Origin: Winogradskya consettensis | Lineage (GTDB): Bacteria > Actinomycetota > Actinomycetes > Mycobacteriales > Micromonosporaceae | DNA length: 64,000 nt | Direction: 5' to 3' | Assembly (NCBI RefSeq): GCF_018332715.1 | Contig: NZ_BOQP01000048.1 | Location: 17,471-81,470 of the forward strand | Shown: piece by piece, positions 60,698-64,000 of the stretch | How the letters are laid out: every line of letters begins with the position of its first letter | How positions within the stretch are numbered: the stretch's first letter is position 1 | Position numbers and translations under genes: made by a program | Notes under the pieces: model-generated | The model's input: the letters and a program-made list of their open reading frames with translations, nothing else | What the model was told of the DNA's origin: nothing | Database searches by the model: none

Positions 60698-61924
60698 ATG
60701 ATTGAACGCATCGAAGCGGACCAGTTGATTCCCGGCCGGGGCACGCCCATCGAGAACGGTGTCGTCGTGCTCGACGGCGGCAGCATCTCGTACGCGGGCC
60801 CGGCCGCCGGCGCCCCGGACACCCCCGAGGCCACCGTCTCGCACGCCCAGACCGTGATGCCGGGCCTGTGGGACGCCCACGTGCACTTCATGGGCTTGCG
60901 TACGGCCGACACGTCCCTGCTCCCGGTCGAGACGATCGCCGTCCGCGCCGCCCGCGGCGTCTCCGATCTGCGGGCAGCGCTCGACGCCGGCTTCACGTCG
61001 GTACGCGAGGTAGGCGGGCTCGGCGTCGACCTGGCCAAGGCGGTCGAGGAGGGCACCGTCGAGGGCCCGAACGTCTACGCGGCCGGTTCGGCGATCTCGA
61101 CCACCGGTGGCCACGGTGACCTGCACGGCTACCCGATCGGCTGGGTCCGGGAGTTCGGCCAGCACGGCGGGGAGCTGCGGATCGCCGACGGGCCCGCCGA
61201 GTGCGCCCGGGCGGTCCGGGAGCAGCTGCGCCGCAACGCCCGGGTCATCAAGATCTACGCGTCGGGCGGGGTGCTGTCCGAGGTGGACCACCCGATCCAC
61301 CAGCAGTTCACGGTCGCCGAGATGCGGGCCATGGTGGAGGTCGCCGGGATGGCCGAGCGTGCCGTCGCCGCGCACTGCCACGGCAAGCCGGGAATGATGG
61401 CCGCGCTGGAGGCAGGCGTCCTCACGATCGAGCACGGCACGTTCATGGACGAGGAGACCGCCGCCGCGATGCGCGAGACCGGCGCCATCCTGGTCACCAC
61501 CCGGACGATCTTCCAGGAGCTGATCGACGCCCGCATCCTGCCCGGCTACGCCCAGGCCAAACTCGAGGCCATCGTCGACCAGCACGCGCAGGGCATCCTG
61601 CTCGCCCAGCAGAAGGGCGTCACGATCGCCGCCGGCACCGACGTCGCGATGACCGGCGCCGAGCTGCCCGACTCGTGGGGCCGCAACGGGCGCGAGGTGC
61701 CGCTGCTCGTGAGCATCGGCCTGACCCCGCTGCAGGCGATCGAGGCCGCCACCGCCACCGGCCCGGCAACACTCGGCCTCCAGGCACCGCAGTCCGGTCA
61801 GCTCCTCGCCGGCTACGACGCCGACGTCATCACCCTCGACGCCGACCCGGTCGCCGACCCCGACGTCATCGCGAAGCCCGACCACGTCACCGGCGTCTGG
61901 AAGGCCGGCCGCCGAGTCAAGTGA
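60698..61924 (+). CDS. Amidohydrolase family protein
   Basis: A 408-residue metal-dependent amidohydrolase. HVHF (metal ligands), a carbamylated Lys in VIKIYASGGV, His in AAHCHG and TIEHGTF, and Asp in AAGTDVA complete the binuclear site. Similar enzymes act on Xaa-Pro dipeptides or cyclic amides. The ATG at 60698 is used; GTG 60689 is an alternative. It starts a plus-strand set with three small genes. Confidence 0.92.
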   Translation: MIERIEADQLIPGRGTPIENGVVVLDGGSISYAGPAAGAPDTPEATVSHAQTVMPGLWDAHVHFMGLRTADTSLLPVETIAVRAARGVSDLRAALDAGFTSVREVGGLGVDLAKAVEEGTVEGPNVYAAGSAISTTGGHGDLHGYPIGWVREFGQHGGELRIADGPAECARAVREQLRRNARVIKIYASGGVLSEVDHPIHQQFTVAEMRAMVEVAGMAERAVAAHCHGKPGMMAALEAGVLTIEHGTFMDEETAAAMRETGAILVTTRTIFQELIDARILPGYAQAKLEAIVDQHAQGILLAQQKGVTIAAGTDVAMTGAELPDSWGRNGREVPLLVSIGLTPLQAIEAATATGPATLGLQAPQSGQLLAGYDADVITLDADPVADPDVIAKPDHVTGVWKAGRRVK

Positions 61925-61941
61925 GCGCCCAGGAGGCCACG

Positions 61942-62280
61942 ATGGAGAACGCCCTGCTCGAGATCCGCTTCTTCGACCTGCACCCCGGCACCCGCGACGA
62001 GTTCCACCGCATCAGCCACGAGGGCACGGTCCCGCTCATGCGCCGCTGCGGCATCACCGTCGTGGCGTACGGTCCGATGCTCAACGACGACAACGCCTGG
62101 TGCCTGGTCCGCGCGTTCCGGTCCGAACAGGACCGGGTCACCACGTCCGGCGCGATGTACGAGACAGCCGAGTGGCTCTCACAGTTCGACGCGGTGGTCC
62201 CCCCGATGATCGCGGGCTACCGCACGGCCGTCCTGAACGCACCGTCGGCGGCATCGTTAGAGTGGGTCCAGCTGGCGTAG
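61942..62280 (+). CDS. NIPSNAP family protein
   Basis: A 112-residue protein with AGGAGG 5 bases before the ATG. LEIRFFDLHPGTRDEFHRI and the closing pattern fit the NIPSNAP/dimeric ferredoxin-like fold. These small proteins are often subunits or accessory factors in catabolic operons. It follows the amidohydrolase by 17 bases. Confidence 0.85.
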   Translation: MENALLEIRFFDLHPGTRDEFHRISHEGTVPLMRRCGITVVAYGPMLNDDNAWCLVRAFRSEQDRVTTSGAMYETAEWLSQFDAVVPPMIAGYRTAVLNAPSAASLEWVQLA

Positions 62281-62298
62281 ACAGGGAGGTCCGGCGCT

Positions 62299-62676
62299 GT
62301 GGTGAGCATCCACGAGATCCGGGCCGCCGCCCTGGAGCTCCCCCGCACGGAGGAACACCTGATCCGCGACCGGGTGAAGTTCCGCGTCGGCAGGATCGTC
62401 TATGTGGCTCTTTCCCGGGACGAGACGACGATGGGCATCGCGTACCCGAAAGAGGAACGCGACCACCTCGTCACCGCCGACCCGCTGAAGTTCTTCCCAC
62501 CGTCGAAGTCCGACGAGCGTTACAACTGGGTGCAGGCAAGGCTCGCGCAGCTCGACGACACCGAGCTGCGCGAGCTCGTCTTCGACGCCTGGTGCATGGC
62601 GGTCCCCAAACGCCTCGCCGCCGAGCACGCGCTGCGCATGGACCTGAACCCCAAGACCACCTGGAGACGGCCATGA
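62299..62676 (+). CDS. MmcQ/YjbR family protein
   Basis: A 125-residue protein with the YjbR fold: IHEIRAAALELPRTEEHL, a central FRVGRIVYVALSRDET and the basic end. Such proteins are called DNA-binding by homology but their function is not settled. Start is GTG 62299 or 62302. ATGA overlap with the next gene. Confidence 0.87.
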   Translation: MVSIHEIRAAALELPRTEEHLIRDRVKFRVGRIVYVALSRDETTMGIAYPKEERDHLVTADPLKFFPPSKSDERYNWVQARLAQLDDTELRELVFDAWCMAVPKRLAAEHALRMDLNPKTTWRRP

Positions 62677-63323
62677 CCGCCTTGTCCTCAACCGAGCGCA
62701 CCAAACTGCGACGCTCCAAGGACAAAGGCCGCGAGGACCGGTCCCATCTGTACGCCGTCCTCCGCGCCGCCTTCATCTGCCACCTCGGCATCATCGTCGA
62801 CGGCACCCCCATGGTCGTCCCCACCGTCTACGGCTTCGACGACGACCACCTCTACCTGCACGGCTCAGTAGCCAGCCGCTCCCTGACCCAGCCCGCCACC
62901 ACGGTCTGCGTCACCGTAACCGTGGTCGACGGCCTCGTCCTGGCCCGCTCCCTCTTCGAACACTCGATCAACTACCGCAGCGCCATGATCTACGGCGTCC
63001 CCCAGATCCTGGTCGACCCCTGGGACAAACTAGACGCCCTCCGCATCGTCACGGAGCACGTCACCCCCGGCCAGTGGAACTACGCCCGCCGCCCCAGCAC
63101 CAAGGAACTGGCCGCAACCACAATGCTGGCCATCCCCCTCGCCGAAGCCTCGGTAAAAACGCGCAGCGGCCCACCCGACGACGCCGACTCCCCCGACGCC
63201 GCCCTGGGCCTGTGGGCAGGCGAGCTCCCCCTCCGCTCCGTCTGGCAGGACCCGGTGCCGGACCCCGCCCTCCCGGCCGGCATCGAGACGCCGTCACACA
63301 TCGCACAGCGCGCCCGTCTCTGA
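62673..63323 (+). CDS. Pyridoxamine 5'-phosphate oxidase family (flavin-binding split barrel)
   Basis: A 216-residue flavin split-barrel protein. Near the start it has LYAVLRAAFICHLGIIVDG, and YLHGSVASRSL and FEHSINYRSAMIYG in the barrel, a pattern of the DUF447-like/heme-utilisation HugZ-like relatives. It likely binds FMN or F420. It is coupled to the YjbR gene by ATGA. A hairpin downstream may end the operon. Confidence 0.88.
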   Translation: MTALSSTERTKLRRSKDKGREDRSHLYAVLRAAFICHLGIIVDGTPMVVPTVYGFDDDHLYLHGSVASRSLTQPATTVCVTVTVVDGLVLARSLFEHSINYRSAMIYGVPQILVDPWDKLDALRIVTEHVTPGQWNYARRPSTKELAATTMLAIPLAEASVKTRSGPPDDADSPDAALGLWAGELPLRSVWQDPVPDPALPAGIETPSHIAQRARL

Positions 63324-63361
63324 GGCGTCCCCCGGCTGGTCCCGTCATCGCAGCCACGGCC

Positions 63362-63385
63362 GTGGAGCACTCGGCTCGGCTCCAC
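63362..63385 (+). terminator. Probable hairpin terminator
   Basis: GTGGAGC and GCTCCAC pair around a 10-base loop, 39 bases after the last gene of the amidohydrolase run. Confidence 0.45.
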
Positions 63386-63476
63386 CCAGGCCCCGCCCGA
63401 TCGCGCTCGATTCAGAGCAGCAGGTCCTGGCGCCTGCTCCCGGCATCGTCACGATCGGTCACCATGTCCAGAATGT

Positions 63477-63563
63477 ATATGTGATGTGCTCAGACGTGAT
63501 TGCGCCACATTTGACAGCCGCTAGCGCCAAAAGTTGCGGCATTTAGAGCCTCGACGCAATTTC
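63477..63563 (-). repeat. Dispersed intergenic element, copy B
   Basis: Inverted relative to copy A at 48725-48811. It keeps the ATGCCGCAAC, CAATCA-GTCTGA and ACATAT blocks, but the second half of copy A's dyad is not evident here. Confidence 0.75.
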
Positions 63564-63753
63564 TGACGAACTTCACACCCCGGTAAACCGCCTACAGCTG
63601 ATGCCGACGACGGAGACCACCCGCTGTCACCGAGCTGATCCGACAGCTCTCCCCGAACGGACCTACCCGGCCCCACACCACGACCCTTGACCCACATTCC
63701 TCGGTCCGTGACCCACAGCCCACGCCCCGCCCTCGCCCCGCCCTCGGCCAGCC

Positions 63754-63895
63754 CTCGGCTCGGCTCGGCTCGGCCCGGCTCGGCTCGGCTCGGCTCGGCT
63801 CGGCTCGGCTCGGCTCGGCTCGGCTCGGCTCGGCTCGGCTCGGCTCGGCTCGGCTCGGCTCGGCTCGGCTCGGCTCGGCTCGGCTCGGCTCGGCC
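63754..63895. repeat. CTCGG pentanucleotide repeat, about 28 copies
   Basis: Nearly uninterrupted CTCGG units with one variant (CCCGG). It is open in several frames on both strands (for example SARLG repeats), which produces spurious ORFs. Confidence 0.98.
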
Positions 63896-63980
63896 TGCCG
63901 CCTTCGGCCGCCGGCCGAGATTTCACGTCACCGCCCACCGCGACAGAGCACCTTGGCTCGACCCACCCAACCCAGACCAG

Positions 63981-64000
63981 TTGTGCACAATTTAGTTGTG
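63981..64000. promoter_or_regulatory. MarR-like palindrome at window edge
   Basis: TTGTGCACAA is a perfect palindrome, and after TTTAG a second TTGTG begins and is cut off by the window end. MarR-type operators often look like this. Confidence 0.4.

Larger units (their letters stand above)
63324..64000. other. Intergenic region, no gene found
   Basis: 677 bases to the window edge with no ORF I accept. It contains a terminator-like hairpin, one dispersed element, a lower-GC stretch (about 63470-63610), the pentanucleotide repeat and a terminal palindrome. Confidence 0.6.

Noticed and set aside
63687..63995. ORFs reading SARLG or SRAEP repeats
   Set aside because: They arise from the CTCGG pentanucleotide repeat; no start signal and no coding bias.

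Overview
The window is 64 kb of very GC-rich DNA with dense genes, many 1-4 base start/stop overlaps, many GTG starts and several apparently leaderless genes. XRE/DUF5753 regulators with DUF397 partners, a mycosin-type protease with WXG100/PPE-like proteins, LexA with an actinobacterial SOS box, and DUF6232-, DUF6314- and DUF6886-like proteins point to an actinomycete. Micromonosporaceae, for example Actinoplanes, is my best guess from gene content and was not tested. No insertion sequence, integrase, CRISPR array, rRNA or replication origin was seen.

Layout. 0-4.5 kb: the 3' part of a signal peptidase/LamG fusion, a Pro/Gln-rich membrane protein and a secreted 5'-nucleotidase. 4.6-9.6 kb: a tightly overlapping operon (membrane protein, DUF4129, DUF4350, MoxR ATPase, DUF58). 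9.6-14.1 kb: small accessory genes including two DUF5753 regulators with a DUF397 gene and a shared upstream motif. 14.1-20 kb: SpoIIM/RDD divergent pair, ArgS, dihydroxyacetone kinase, tyrosine phosphatase. 20-21.9 kb: an XRE / ImmA-IrrE / PIN module whose PIN gene carries a one-base frameshift, with a clean inverted repeat ahead of the regulator. 22-27.1 kb: chemoreceptor with a PilZ tail, SRPBCC protein, TrmH methyltransferase, aldehyde dehydrogenase, ribosome hibernation factor.

27.5-30.1 kb: a compact type VII secretion-like set (WXG100-like, PPE-like, mycosin) without secretion machinery. 30.1-32.6 kb: TetR/SDR pair with a very large operator-like dyad, then lexA. 32.6-35.3 kb: a sortase-type surface protein and a phage-like peptidase. 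35.6-40.2 kb: a second WXG-type gene set, a run of frameshifted remnants (polymorphic toxin domain, immunity gene, metallophosphoesterase), hicB with a frameshifted hicA, and a CAT-anticodon tRNA. 40.3-55 kb: FAD oxidoreductase, a 1457-residue subtilase with Kelch repeats, a winged-helix regulator, a DinB-like/CPCC fusion, lipoprotein, divergent MFS/ArsR-type regulator, SDR, and a phosphoesterase with five fibronectin III domains.

55.2-60.6 kb: a minus-strand operon encoding an M1 aminopeptidase-like protein that has lost its zinc site, a DAO-type FAD oxidoreductase, and an ABC ATPase and permease. This is the most intriguing unit; a peptide or small-molecule maturation/export role is only inference. 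60.7-63.3 kb: a plus-strand run of amidohydrolase, NIPSNAP, YjbR and pyridoxamine-oxidase-like genes. 63.3-64 kb has no gene, but holds a dispersed element also found at 48.7 kb, a pentanucleotide repeat, and a MarR-like palindrome at the edge.

All products are from reading translations; no database search was run.
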